Assembly (NCBI RefSeq): GCF_945859825.1
Contig: NZ_CAMAPC010000004.1
Location: 147,670-211,669, forward strand
DNA from: Pseudoalteromonas holothuriae
GTDB taxonomy: Bacteria; Pseudomonadota; Gammaproteobacteria; Enterobacterales; Alteromonadaceae
Direction of reading: 5' to 3'
DNA: 64,000 bases
A program made the translations under genes and the position numbers. Of the stretch, positions 49,432-58,189 are shown one piece after another. Under the pieces are notes generated by a model. The model worked only from the letters and a program-made list of their open reading frames with translations. It ran no database searches and was not told the origin of the DNA. Positions within the stretch are counted from its first letter, which is position 1; each line of letters opens with the position of its first letter.

Positions 49432-51870
49432 ATGAAAGCGCTATATTCAATTAACATTAAGCTTTGGCTTAGTATTATGGCAACGTTGATATTTTTAATA
49501 TGTTCTGTCGTTATCGCCAGCTATACTTACCGTGCACAGTTAAATGTATTGATTGATAGCAGCCGTTCGGCTTTAAATCGTGAGTTACCCGCGCTGGCTG
49601 TCGAGTTAGAGCAAGAAATAGCAAATAAGCATATTGAAAACGCCCAATTTGCCATCAAAACCAAAATGGCGAGTATATACTACCTGAATATTCTGGTTAT
49701 TGACCATCAAGGCAATATTATTATTGCGCCCTCGGCTAACTTGGTCGGGCTACATTATCAAGCTCTCGGCTTGCCAATTTCTGACGAAATCACCGTAAAC
49801 CTACAAAAAACAAAACAAGCACTCATCAAATATAATGATACCCAGTATGCCTTTGACAGCTATTACCCATTGAGGTTTGAGGGCAATAACATCAGTTTGT
49901 TATATGCCAGATATACGCTGCAATCTGATGTACAAAACTTAATTGACTTAACACTTGGTAAGAGCTCACTTATTGCACTATCCCTCTTTTTCGTGCTGTT
50001 ATTTGTCGCAACTTTTGTGTACTGGTTTATTCACAAGCCTATCAATCATCTAACTTTTGTAGGTAAGAAATTACAAGCACTAGAGCTTGACTGTCGTGCA
50101 AATATGCAAGGCACAGGAGAGCTCAAGATGTTGGCCGATAGTTTTAATGCAATGGCTGATAGTCTACAAGAAAAAATAGCGTCTCAAAAAGCAGCAGAAC
50201 AATATGCTCTATCAAAGCACAGCTTATTAGAAAGCATTTTTAAAGCGTTACCCGACGTCTTTATTCTCATTGATGATACTGGAGAGGTACTAGAGTTTCA
50301 TAGCGGTAATAACAATGCATTTTTTATCGAAAAAACACGCTTAGTAGGCAATAATATCAATGAGTTGTTACCTAACTCTTCATCCAAAAGCTTTCAGCAA
50401 GCCATATCCGATACAAAAACCAGTAAACAGTTAATGTATATAGAGTATCCTTTAGAAATCGACAACCAAGCTAAGTTTTTTGAAGCTCGATTATCTCCTA
50501 TTCCTTTCACTGAAAATATTGTCATTGTAGTTAGGGATATAACCCAAAGAAAACGCCAAGAGGAAATGATATTTCATCATGCTTTTTTTGATACCCTTAC
50601 CAACCTTCCCAATCGATTTTTGGTCATCGAGAGACTGACACAGCAAATAAAAGAAGCTACCCGCAGCAAAGCGCACATTGCTGTGATGTTCATTGATTTA
50701 GACGACTTCAAAAAAGTAAATGATTCATTAGGTCACGAAATAGGAGATAAGTTACTGATTGCATCAGCCAAACGCTTACAAGACACATTGCGATTAGAAG
50801 ATACCGTTGCGCGATTAGGTGGTGATGAATTTGTTATTTTGCTTGGTAACTTGAATGACCCTCACGATGCTCAACCTATTGCGGCTAATATAGTAAGACA
50901 ATTTCGGACACCACTTCGCATTGATCAGCGTGAATTTTGCATTTCCTTAAGTTTAGGCGTCGCACTATATCCACATGATGGTGATACACCCAGTGAGTTA
51001 TTACGTAAAGCAGATTCCGCAATGTATAACTCCAAACAACAAGGTAGGAATACTTATTCCTTCTTTACCGAGAAAATGAGTCAAGATCTTACTCGACGAC
51101 TATTGCTCGAAGAACACCTGCGTCATGCATTAAGGCTAGGTGAACTTGAAGTGTACTATCAGCCTCAATTTAATATTGAAACTAATGAATTAATTGGCGC
51201 AGAAGCACTGCTTAGGTGGCACAATAGCGCATTAGGCAGCGTCTCCCCTGAAGAGTTTATTCCGCTTGCAGAAAATAATGGAGAAATAGTCGAAATTGGC
51301 AAATTTGTTTTAAAAACAGCCATAGAGCAAGCTACTGAGTGGTTTAATAAGCTCGATAAGCCCTTTAAAATTGCAGTAAACCTGTCTCCACGTCAATTCA
51401 AAGACCGTAATTTGATTAGCGACATCAAACGCTATATTGCCCAAGTTGATATGCCCGCGTCATTATTGGAGCTAGAAATAACAGAGGGCGTATTATTGTC
51501 TGGAGAGGACAGTGTAAGAAAAGCACTAAAAAACCTACATCAATTAGGTTTAATCATTGCAATGGATGACTTTGGCACGGGTTACTCATCTCTTAACTAT
51601 TTACGACAATATCCTTTTGATATTTTAAAAATAGATCAAAGTTTTATTAGTGATTTATCTAATAAAGCTGAGGCGAGTGAGCTAGTTAACTCGATCATTA
51701 CCATGTCTCATAGCCTGGGCCTTAAAGTCATTGCTGAGGGCATAGAAACCCTCTCCCAACTTAAAATACTAGAACATTATAGGTGTGATATTGGCCAAGG
51801 CTTTTTATTAGGAAAACCCATGCCAAGTAAAGACTTTGAACATTGGGTAGGGTTAACCGACATAAAATAG
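49432..51870 (+). CDS. Membrane GGDEF-EAL protein (c-di-GMP signalling)
   Basis: The 812-residue protein has TM1 (about 10-31), a periplasmic sensor region (32-175), TM2 (about 178-200), a HAMP linker, a PAS domain (about 262-375), a GGDEF domain and an EAL domain. The cyclase motif GGDEF (463-467) is intact, with an RxxD inhibitory site just before it (RLED, 454-457). The EAL motif begins at 591 (GAEALLRW), and DDFGTGYSS is also intact. It could make or break cyclic di-GMP; which activity dominates is unknown. Confidence 0.95.
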   Translation: MKALYSINIKLWLSIMATLIFLICSVVIASYTYRAQLNVLIDSSRSALNRELPALAVELEQEIANKHIENAQFAIKTKMASIYYLNILVIDHQGNIIIAPSANLVGLHYQALGLPISDEITVNLQKTKQALIKYNDTQYAFDSYYPLRFEGNNISLLYARYTLQSDVQNLIDLTLGKSSLIALSLFFVLLFVATFVYWFIHKPINHLTFVGKKLQALELDCRANMQGTGELKMLADSFNAMADSLQEKIASQKAAEQYALSKHSLLESIFKALPDVFILIDDTGEVLEFHSGNNNAFFIEKTRLVGNNINELLPNSSSKSFQQAISDTKTSKQLMYIEYPLEIDNQAKFFEARLSPIPFTENIVIVVRDITQRKRQEEMIFHHAFFDTLTNLPNRFLVIERLTQQIKEATRSKAHIAVMFIDLDDFKKVNDSLGHEIGDKLLIASAKRLQDTLRLEDTVARLGGDEFVILLGNLNDPHDAQPIAANIVRQFRTPLRIDQREFCISLSLGVALYPHDGDTPSELLRKADSAMYNSKQQGRNTYSFFTEKMSQDLTRRLLLEEHLRHALRLGELEVYYQPQFNIETNELIGAEALLRWHNSALGSVSPEEFIPLAENNGEIVEIGKFVLKTAIEQATEWFNKLDKPFKIAVNLSPRQFKDRNLISDIKRYIAQVDMPASLLELEITEGVLLSGEDSVRKALKNLHQLGLIIAMDDFGTGYSSLNYLRQYPFDILKIDQSFISDLSNKAEASELVNSIITMSHSLGLKVIAEGIETLSQLKILEHYRCDIGQGFLLGKPMPSKDFEHWVGLTDIK

Positions 51871-51977
51871 GTACACCTAGACGAGTATTTAAAGCTTTTT
51901 GATAATAACTGACTCACACTATAAGACTATTAAAAAGAATATGTTAGTATTTAAGGGCAAGAGTAAGGGTTAGAATA

Positions 51978-52412
51978 ATGAATGTAGAATTATTGATCTC
52001 CAAAGCAAAACAAGTATGTAATAACCGCGGCGCAAGGTTTACTCCTATCCGCGAGAAAGTATTTCGCCTGCTCGCCAGTAAACAAGGCGGTGCGGGTGCT
52101 TATGACTTATTAGAAGAACTAAAAGTCACTGAGACAGCGGCAAAACCCGCGACCATATACAGAGCTTTAGATTTTCTAGCTGAACTTGGCTTTATTCATA
52201 AAATAGAAAGTACTAATTCATTTATGCTTTGCCAACATTTTGATCATATTCATCCCGTACAACTTTTGATTTGTGATGAATGTGGTAACGTTGAAGAATT
52301 ACATTCTAGTGTTATCTCTCATGAATTGAATAATTTAGCAGCAGAGCAAGGTTTTATAGTTAGTGCGCAGACAATTGAAGCCCATGGCAAGTGTGAAAAG
52401 TGCAAAGACTAA
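51978..52412 (+). CDS. zur: Zinc-uptake regulator Zur (Fur family)
   Basis: The 144-residue Fur-family repressor is of the Zur type. Its N-terminal winged helix includes RFTPIREKVFRLLASKQGG and PATIYRALDFLAELGFIH. The metal-binding part has HFDHIHPVQLLICDECGNVEE and a second CxxC (GKCEKCKD) at the C-terminus, the two structural zinc cysteine pairs. With zinc it would repress zinc uptake genes, none of which is next to it. AAGGG precedes the ATG. Confidence 0.93.
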   Translation: MNVELLISKAKQVCNNRGARFTPIREKVFRLLASKQGGAGAYDLLEELKVTETAAKPATIYRALDFLAELGFIHKIESTNSFMLCQHFDHIHPVQLLICDECGNVEELHSSVISHELNNLAAEQGFIVSAQTIEAHGKCEKCKD

Positions 52413-52481
52413 GTGCATGTGTTCTAAAACCACACTACACTCAAATACTGCCTCTAAATAATATGTAATTAAGGAATTCAT

Positions 52482-52949
52482 ATGAAAGTAGAGTTTATCA
52501 ACCCTTTTTTATCATCTTTAATTAATGTATTGGCCACCATGGCTCAAACAGAATTAACGCCAGGGAAACCAAAAATTAAAAAAGATGAAGTTGCTCAAGG
52601 TGATGTTTCTGGGCTTATAGGCATGGTTGGACCACAAACCAAAGGATCTTTCTCAATAACCTTTGATGAGAGCTTGGCTTTAGCAATAATGGAAAGAATG
52701 TTAGGTGAGCGACCAGACACGATTAATGAAGAAGTCACCGATATGGTAGGGGAAATAACAAACATGGTCACCGGTGGCGCTAAAAATTTACTCGGTGAAA
52801 AAGGATATGAATTTGAAATGGCAACCCCCATTGTCGTTTCTGGTAAAAATCATACCATTACACACCAATGTGAAGGGGCTAAAATCATAATGCCATTTAC
52901 TTCTGCTGATGGCAGCGCCAGTATAGAAGTCAGCTTCGATACCTTATAA
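52482..52949 (+). CDS. cheX: CheX-like chemotaxis phosphatase
   Basis: CheX removes phosphate from CheY-P. The 155-residue protein has the active-site ExxN motif in VGEITNMVTGGAKNLLGEKG and the fold pattern SGLIGMVGPQTKGSFSI. AAGGA precedes the ATG. No other chemotaxis genes adjoin it; it is isolated downstream of zur, which is a common Alteromonadales arrangement in my recollection but not checked. Confidence 0.9.
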   Translation: MKVEFINPFLSSLINVLATMAQTELTPGKPKIKKDEVAQGDVSGLIGMVGPQTKGSFSITFDESLALAIMERMLGERPDTINEEVTDMVGEITNMVTGGAKNLLGEKGYEFEMATPIVVSGKNHTITHQCEGAKIIMPFTSADGSASIEVSFDTL

Positions 52950-52955
52950 CCAAGG

Positions 52956-53375
52956 TTATTCGCCTTGAATGGTGACAATAACCGTTCGGTTTGAAGCATG
53001 ATCTCGATGCTCACATAAATAAATACCCTGCCATATACCGAGTGCTAACCGACCATTAGTAATAGGGATGCTCTGGTTTACACCTATTAGCGTCGATTTA
53101 ATATGTGCAGGCATGTCATCTGGGCCCTCATAGGTATGGATATAATAAGGTGCATTTTGTGGTGCAAGTACATTAAAGTGATTTTCTAAGTCTTGCCTTA
53201 CAGAAGGGTCCGCATTTTCGTTTATCGCCAAAGACGCAGAGGTATGCTGGATAAAAATATGCAATAAACCGATTTTAACCTGCCTAATCTCAGGCAGCTG
53301 CCTCGTAATTTCATCAGTAATTAAATGAAAGCCTCTATTACGAGCTTTGAGATTAACTGTTTTTTGTAACCACAT
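52956..53375 (-). CDS. yjbQ: YjbQ/UPF0047-family protein
   Basis: The 139-residue protein has the family pattern RGFHLITDEI near the N-terminus and LLHIFIQHTSASLAINENAD with the conserved histidine and acidic residues. It ends in LGIWQGIYLCEHRDH. Some members show weak thiamine phosphate synthase activity; the physiological role is unclear. AGGTGG lies before the ATG at 53375, which is preferred to the GTG three codons upstream. Cotranscription with alr is possible. Confidence 0.92.
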   Translation of the reverse strand: MWLQKTVNLKARNRGFHLITDEITRQLPEIRQVKIGLLHIFIQHTSASLAINENADPSVRQDLENHFNVLAPQNAPYYIHTYEGPDDMPAHIKSTLIGVNQSIPITNGRLALGIWQGIYLCEHRDHASNRTVIVTIQGE

Positions 53376-53421
53376 ATTATCCACCTAAATTGATTAGAGC
53401 ATAACTCAATAACAAGTAACC

Positions 53422-54510
53422 TTACTGCTTTGCATATAGATACTCGTAACTGACACGTGGGGTGACATTACATAGTAGCTCATACGGTATCGTATCAGCA
53501 TGTGAAGCAACCTCTTCAACAGGCAAATTTGGCCCCCACATTTCTACTTCATCACCAATGTGTATATTGGCTTGATTATCACCAATATCAACTGTGATCA
53601 TGTCCATAGAAACGCTGCCAACAATACCAAAACGTTGTCCTTTAATAATCACTGGTGTGCCATTTTTTGCATGACGTGGATAACCATCACCATAACCCAT
53701 AGCAACAACAGCAAGTATCGTTTCTTTATTGCTTTGCCATCTACCACCATAACCTACAGGCTTATTGGCTGGTAAACGCCGAATTGCGATCACTCTAGTA
53801 ATAAGCTTCATAACAGGCCTTAAACCATGGTTGTGGGCAATTTGATGCTGCATGGGTGATACCCCATAGAGCATCAGCCCAGGTCTAATCCAATCACCAT
53901 GGCTTTTCGGCCAACCAATAATACCCGCTGAGTTAGCCAAACAAACTTGCTCTTGTTTGTTATCAACGAGCCTTGCAAAGGTGGCTATTTGCTCAGTCGT
54001 TTTGGTATTTTTTGTATCGTCAGCACAAGAGAAGTGAGTCATTAAATTAATCTGTTGCTTGACATTGTTTGAGTTTTTGAGTCGGTGATAGAATGCATTT
54101 AACTGCTGCGGTTCAACTCCTAAACGATGCATACCAGTATCGACTTTTAGCCATGTCGCTATAGGCGCATCTAATTTAGCTTGCTCCAACGCATATAACT
54201 GCTCTTCGTTGTGAATCACTGCTTGAAAGTTATTCGCCAATAAAATGGGAATATCACTGGCATTAAAAAAACCTTCTAACAATACAATCGGGTTGGTTAT
54301 GCCGCCTGCGCGAAGCGCTAATGCTTCATCAATTCTTGCTACTGCGAAGGCATCTGCCTTTTGCAGATGCTGCGCAATCGTTACCAAGCCATGACCATAA
54401 GCATTGGCTTTCAATACCGCCATAACCTTAGCATTAGGTGCTATCTGTTTTATACAACACAAATTATGTGCTAATGCAGATAAATCAATCTCCGCCGCCG
54501 CTAACTTCAT
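53422..54510 (-). CDS. alr: Alanine racemase
   Basis: Alr converts L- to D-alanine for peptidoglycan, with PLP. The 362-residue protein has the PLP lysine in VMAVLKANAYGHG and the family's substrate loop RPGLMLYGVSPM. The C-terminal domain carries the catalytic tyrosine region RPVGYGG-like VGYGGRW. The ATG at 54510 is preceded by AGGAG; the GTG three codons earlier overlaps that site. It follows dnaB at 11 bp, the same order as in E. coli. Confidence 0.96.
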   Translation of the reverse strand: MKLAAAEIDLSALAHNLCCIKQIAPNAKVMAVLKANAYGHGLVTIAQHLQKADAFAVARIDEALALRAGGITNPIVLLEGFFNASDIPILLANNFQAVIHNEEQLYALEQAKLDAPIATWLKVDTGMHRLGVEPQQLNAFYHRLKNSNNVKQQINLMTHFSCADDTKNTKTTEQIATFARLVDNKQEQVCLANSAGIIGWPKSHGDWIRPGLMLYGVSPMQHQIAHNHGLRPVMKLITRVIAIRRLPANKPVGYGGRWQSNKETILAVVAMGYGDGYPRHAKNGTPVIIKGQRFGIVGSVSMDMITVDIGDNQANIHIGDEVEMWGPNLPVEEVASHADTIPYELLCNVTPRVSYEYLYAKQ

Positions 54511-54521
54511 GTGCGACACTC

Positions 54522-55901
54522 CTAGTATTCGTCATCAACCGCAGGGCCTGCGTAGTTATCAAAACGAGAGTATTGACCTTGGAACGTTAACCTAACCTTA
54601 CCAATAGGGCCATTACGCTGCTTACCAATGATGATCTCGGCCACACCTTTATCAGGGCTATCTTCGTTGTACACCTCATCACGATAGATAAACATAATTA
54701 AATCGGCATCTTGCTCGATAGAACCAGATTCACGTAAGTCAGAGTTAACAGGGCGCTTGTCAGCGCGTTGTTCTAGGGTACGGTTAAGCTGAGATAAGGC
54801 GATGACAGGACATTGCAGCTCTTTTGCCAATGCTTTAAGTGAACGAGATATTTCAGCAATCTCAAGAGTACGGTTATCAGATAAACTAGGAACCCGCATT
54901 AACTGCAAGTAATCGACCATTATCATGCTGATCCCACCGTGATCTCTTGCGATACGCCGAGCACGAGAACGCACATCCGTAGGCGTCAAACCTGATGCAT
55001 CGTCAATGTACATTTTGCCTTTTTCCATCAACAGCCCCATGGTTGAAGACAATCTGGCCCAGTCGTCATCATCTAATTGACCGGTACGCACTTTAGTTTG
55101 GTTAATACGACCAAGTGATGCAAGCATCCTCATCATGATCTGTTCTGAGGGCATCTCCAATGAGTAGATTAATACTGGCTTATCTTGTGTCATGGCAGCG
55201 TGCTCTGCCAAGTTCATGGCAAATGTTGTTTTACCCATAGATGGACGTGCCGCAACAATAATTAAATCTGATGGCTGCAACCCTGCTGTCATTTGGTCAA
55301 GATCTGAATAACCTGAACTTACGCCCGTCACACCATCTTGCGGTGATTGGTAAAGCTCTTCTATTTTATCAACGGTTTTTTCCAAAATACTGTGCAAATT
55401 TTGTGGACCGTCAGTGCTTTTTGTTCGCTGCTCTGCAATTTTAAATACTTTACTCTCAGCTAAATCGAGCAAATCATGGCTATCTCGCCCTTCAGGGTTA
55501 AATCCAGCTTCAGCAATTTCATTGGCAACGGAAATCATCTCACGAACTACCGCTCGCTCGCGCACAATATTAGCATAAGCATCTATATTCGCTGCACTTG
55601 GCGTATTTTTAGCAATCTCAGCTAAATACGCAAAACCACCTACATTAGCCAGTTGATTATTTTTTTCTAAATTTTCAGAGATAGTGATCAAGTCAATAGG
55701 GTTGCTTGTTTCTACTAACTTTTCCATTGCTTCAAATATAAGCTTGTGTGTACGCGTATAAAAATCTTGCGAAACCACCAACTCTGCCACCCTATCAAAT
55801 GCTTGATTATCAAGCATTAAGCCGCCAAGAACAGACTGCTCTGCTTCAATGGAATGAGGGGGAACTTTTAATGTATCGACTTGATGATCTGGTTTTGCCA
55901 T
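54522..55901 (-). CDS. dnaB: Replicative DNA helicase DnaB
   Basis: DnaB is the hexameric 5'-3' helicase of the replication fork. The 459-residue protein has the N-terminal primase-interacting domain (PHSIEAEQSVLGGLMLDN), a linker, and a RecA-like ATPase domain with Walker A ARPSMGKT, MIMVDYLQLM (Walker B) and the arginine-finger region ELQCPVIALSQLNR. It is 459 residues, against 471 in E. coli. alr follows in the same operon. Confidence 0.97.
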   Translation of the reverse strand: MAKPDHQVDTLKVPPHSIEAEQSVLGGLMLDNQAFDRVAELVVSQDFYTRTHKLIFEAMEKLVETSNPIDLITISENLEKNNQLANVGGFAYLAEIAKNTPSAANIDAYANIVRERAVVREMISVANEIAEAGFNPEGRDSHDLLDLAESKVFKIAEQRTKSTDGPQNLHSILEKTVDKIEELYQSPQDGVTGVSSGYSDLDQMTAGLQPSDLIIVAARPSMGKTTFAMNLAEHAAMTQDKPVLIYSLEMPSEQIMMRMLASLGRINQTKVRTGQLDDDDWARLSSTMGLLMEKGKMYIDDASGLTPTDVRSRARRIARDHGGISMIMVDYLQLMRVPSLSDNRTLEIAEISRSLKALAKELQCPVIALSQLNRTLEQRADKRPVNSDLRESGSIEQDADLIMFIYRDEVYNEDSPDKGVAEIIIGKQRNGPIGKVRLTFQGQYSRFDNYAGPAVDDEY

Positions 55902-56010
55902 AGCACTGCATAATTTAGAATTTAGGGAGCTATTTTATCTGCTTAAAGAATAAATATCACTAGTTGTGATAAGTATAATAACGGCGCTGATATATCAATA
56001 CTCTAAAAGG

Positions 56011-56040
56011 TGCGCTATCAAGCAGTTACTTAATAGCGCA
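56011..56040 (-). terminator. Probable terminator after the DUF4097 gene
   Basis: TGCGCTAT and ATAGCGCA form a perfect 8-bp stem with a 14-nt loop. On the minus strand a short T run (CCTTTT) follows. Confidence 0.65.
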
Positions 56041-56048
56041 TAGGAAGA

Positions 56049-56990
56049 TCAGTTCTTTTTTAGTTCGATATGGCCGCTTACCGTGTCAATTTCTATATCA
56101 GCATCACCGCCATTTAATACAAACTCCAGCTCGCGCGATGGACCCCACTTTGACTTTTTCACTTCATGTTCACTCAACTCATTTATAACGTTACCGCCTG
56201 CATGCATATCAATATCAAAGCGTGCTGATACGTTCGCGGGAAGGTATAAACTTACATCACCACTGACTGTATCCATATTAATATTTGCATTCTTTTTAAG
56301 CTTCTTAATGCGCACATCGATTTCACCATTGACAGTATTTAAACGAAGTTCCGCAAGCTCATTTATACGCAAGCCAACTTCCCCATTAACATTTTCTAAA
56401 CGAACATCTTGAGCACTGGTATCACTTTCAATATCACCGTTTACGGCATCTATTTTTAATTTACCCGCTGAATTTCTATCGTTAATCTCTCCATTAACTG
56501 TTTCATAATGAATATTGCCATTGAGGTTCAATCCATCAATATCACCATTTATAGTCTGAAGTGATATTTTTCCTTTTAAATCAGAAGCTTTGATATTACC
56601 TTTAACGGTTTTAATATATGTACCTGCGTGTAATTCACTGGCTTTTATATCTACACTAACTCCTTCAAAATTCAACTCGCTGCTTTTAGGCATATAGATT
56701 GTCAATATTGAGCCGTCACGAGCATTTTTCCAGCCACGATATTGCTTAGGCATCTGCACAATAAACTCAGTCACTGAACCATTAGTTTCAAGCTTATACC
56801 CTTTAGCCTTTTCATCCAGTGTACCCGATACTTTAAAACTATTTTCATCCCATGTTTTTATTGTGATTTCACCACGCTGATTTTCAACCACTACTTTTCC
56901 ATTAACTGGAATAGTAATTTGTTCGTCTATCTTCTGTGTAGCAAATGCAAAAACGGGTAGTAATGCCAAACCTGCCAATAATGCTCTCAT
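56049..56990 (-). CDS. Secreted DUF4097-type beta-repeat protein
   Basis: The 313-residue product has a signal peptide (1-17). The rest is a series of short beta repeats around NGDI/NGEI, such as LKIDAVNGDIESDTS, LRLNTVNGEIDVRIK and INMDTVSGDVSLYL, the right-handed helix pattern of DUF4097/putative adhesin proteins. Its function is unknown. AGGAG precedes the ATG. It is third in an operon with an ECF sigma factor and a likely anti-sigma factor, so it is probably a target or part of that circuit. Confidence 0.82.
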   Translation of the reverse strand: MRALLAGLALLPVFAFATQKIDEQITIPVNGKVVVENQRGEITIKTWDENSFKVSGTLDEKAKGYKLETNGSVTEFIVQMPKQYRGWKNARDGSILTIYMPKSSELNFEGVSVDIKASELHAGTYIKTVKGNIKASDLKGKISLQTINGDIDGLNLNGNIHYETVNGEINDRNSAGKLKIDAVNGDIESDTSAQDVRLENVNGEVGLRINELAELRLNTVNGEIDVRIKKLKKNANINMDTVSGDVSLYLPANVSARFDIDMHAGGNVINELSEHEVKKSKWGPSRELEFVLNGGDADIEIDTVSGHIELKKN

Positions 56991-56999
56991 GTTATTCTC

Positions 57000-57479
57000 C
57001 TAAATTTGTTGCCAACGAGGTTCATGTACCTTGTTTATTAAGTCCAATTGTTGCTGATATACTTGTGCTAGCATTTTTAACAGTGCTGCATTTTCTGGAT
57101 CATTTTGTAGCGCAGATTTTACCGCTTGCTCAGCACTTTCAAGCTCTTTGAGCTGCGCCTGCCAATCTGATGTTAGTGCAGGTTGCGCCTCATACTGCAC
57201 CAACAAGCTTTGCTTTTGCTGCTCAAAAAAAGCACTTATATCAACCATGGTATTTTGTTGAGGCTGCTTTATCACAACTTGCCAAGCTAGCAGTCCAGCC
57301 ACCATACACGCTGCAACTCCGGTCAACTTTGGCCAATAACTTACTTTCTTGGCATGCTCATTGTGCGATACTAAGGCCCGCTCAATACCTGGCCACAAGT
57401 CACGTTTTGGTGAGACCTCTTTGGTTTGTTCAAGTGATTCTTTTAAAAATTGCTCAAAACTTGGTTTATTCATTGTCAT
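57000..57479 (-). CDS. Likely anti-sigma factor
   Basis: The product of about 159 residues has a cytoplasmic N-terminus, one membrane segment (about 60-75, GVAACMVAGLLAWQVVI) and a periplasmic, glutamine-rich helical tail. This layout, and a start that overlaps the 3' end of the sigma factor gene, suggest a membrane anti-sigma factor. No known zinc anti-sigma motif is visible. Two ATGs (57479 and 57473) are both possible starts; AGGAG lies before both. Confidence 0.72.
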   Translation of the reverse strand: MTMNKPSFEQFLKESLEQTKEVSPKRDLWPGIERALVSHNEHAKKVSYWPKLTGVAACMVAGLLAWQVVIKQPQQNTMVDISAFFEQQKQSLLVQYEAQPALTSDWQAQLKELESAEQAVKSALQNDPENAALLKMLAQVYQQQLDLINKVHEPRWQQI

Positions 57480-58032
57480 ACCACTCCTGCAATAATTGAC
57501 GAGCACGATGATATTGCGACTTGCTCGACCCTACAGCCATACCTAACATATTGGCAATTTCCTCATGGCGATAACCTTCTACTGCATGTAAAACAAAAAC
57601 CAAACGCGCACGCTCTGGTAAGCGAACAATCAATTTATCTAAGCCGTTTAAGCCTTCGCACATGCTACTTGCTTGCTCATCCATACCACACCCTTCAATA
57701 CTGACCACTTTTTGCAACCAATTTTTATGTTTGCGCAAATAACTGATGGCAATATTACTTGTGACACTATGCAACCAAGTTGAAAATTGTGATTGACCTT
57801 GAAACTGAGATATTTTATGCCAAAGCTGTACAAATACTTCTTGAGTGACATCCTCAGCATACTCAGGTGATGCAAGCAATCTAAGACACAATCCATAAAC
57901 ACGCTTTTCATATTTTTTGTATAACTGTTCAAAAGCTCGCTGGCTACCCTGCTGAACTTGCAAGACAAGTTCATCAATAGGTTTGGGTTTATGCACTTTA
58001 TGTGATAATGCCTGATTGGCATCTATTAACAT
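57466..58032 (-). CDS. ECF-family RNA polymerase sigma factor
   Basis: The 188-residue sigma-70-type factor has region 2 (FEQLYKKYEKRVYGLCLRLL, EDVTQEVFVQLWHKI) and region 4 (LPERARLVFVLHAVEGYRHE, then EIANMLGMAVGSSKSQYHRA). It would direct its own regulon and probably its operon, which contains a likely anti-sigma gene and the DUF4097 gene. A 14-bp palindrome lies 22 bp upstream of the ATG. The signal is unknown. Confidence 0.93.
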   Translation of the reverse strand: MLIDANQALSHKVHKPKPIDELVLQVQQGSQRAFEQLYKKYEKRVYGLCLRLLASPEYAEDVTQEVFVQLWHKISQFQGQSQFSTWLHSVTSNIAISYLRKHKNWLQKVVSIEGCGMDEQASSMCEGLNGLDKLIVRLPERARLVFVLHAVEGYRHEEIANMLGMAVGSSKSQYHRARQLLQEWYDNE

Positions 58033-58054
58033 TGTTTTCTTCCCTTTCTCTAGG

Positions 58055-58068
58055 TCAAGCTAGCTTGA
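58055..58068. promoter_or_regulatory. 14-bp perfect palindrome upstream of the ECF operon
   Basis: TCAAGCTAGCTTGA is a perfect inverted repeat centred about 30 bp before the sigma factor start codon. A regulator could bind it, or it may form a hairpin in the leader. A TAACTT element about 30 bp further upstream could be part of an ECF-type -35, a weak guess. Confidence 0.4.
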
Positions 58069-58158
58069 TATAAATACCATTTGCTTTCAAGTTACTAAGT
58101 TAGACGGGAGTTGGGTAGGAAAAGGTTTAAACGAAGATAATTTTTTTACATGAAAATA

Positions 58159-58186
58159 AAAAAGCCCTTCATTTGAAAGGCCTTTT
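58159..58186 (-). terminator. Terminator of the minor-pilin operon
   Basis: On the minus strand a 12-bp stem with two G-U pairs (AAAAGGCCTTTC with GAAGGGCTTTTT) closes an AAAT loop and ends in T residues, 3 bp after the pilX-like stop codon. Confidence 0.8.
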
Positions 58187-58189
58187 ACT

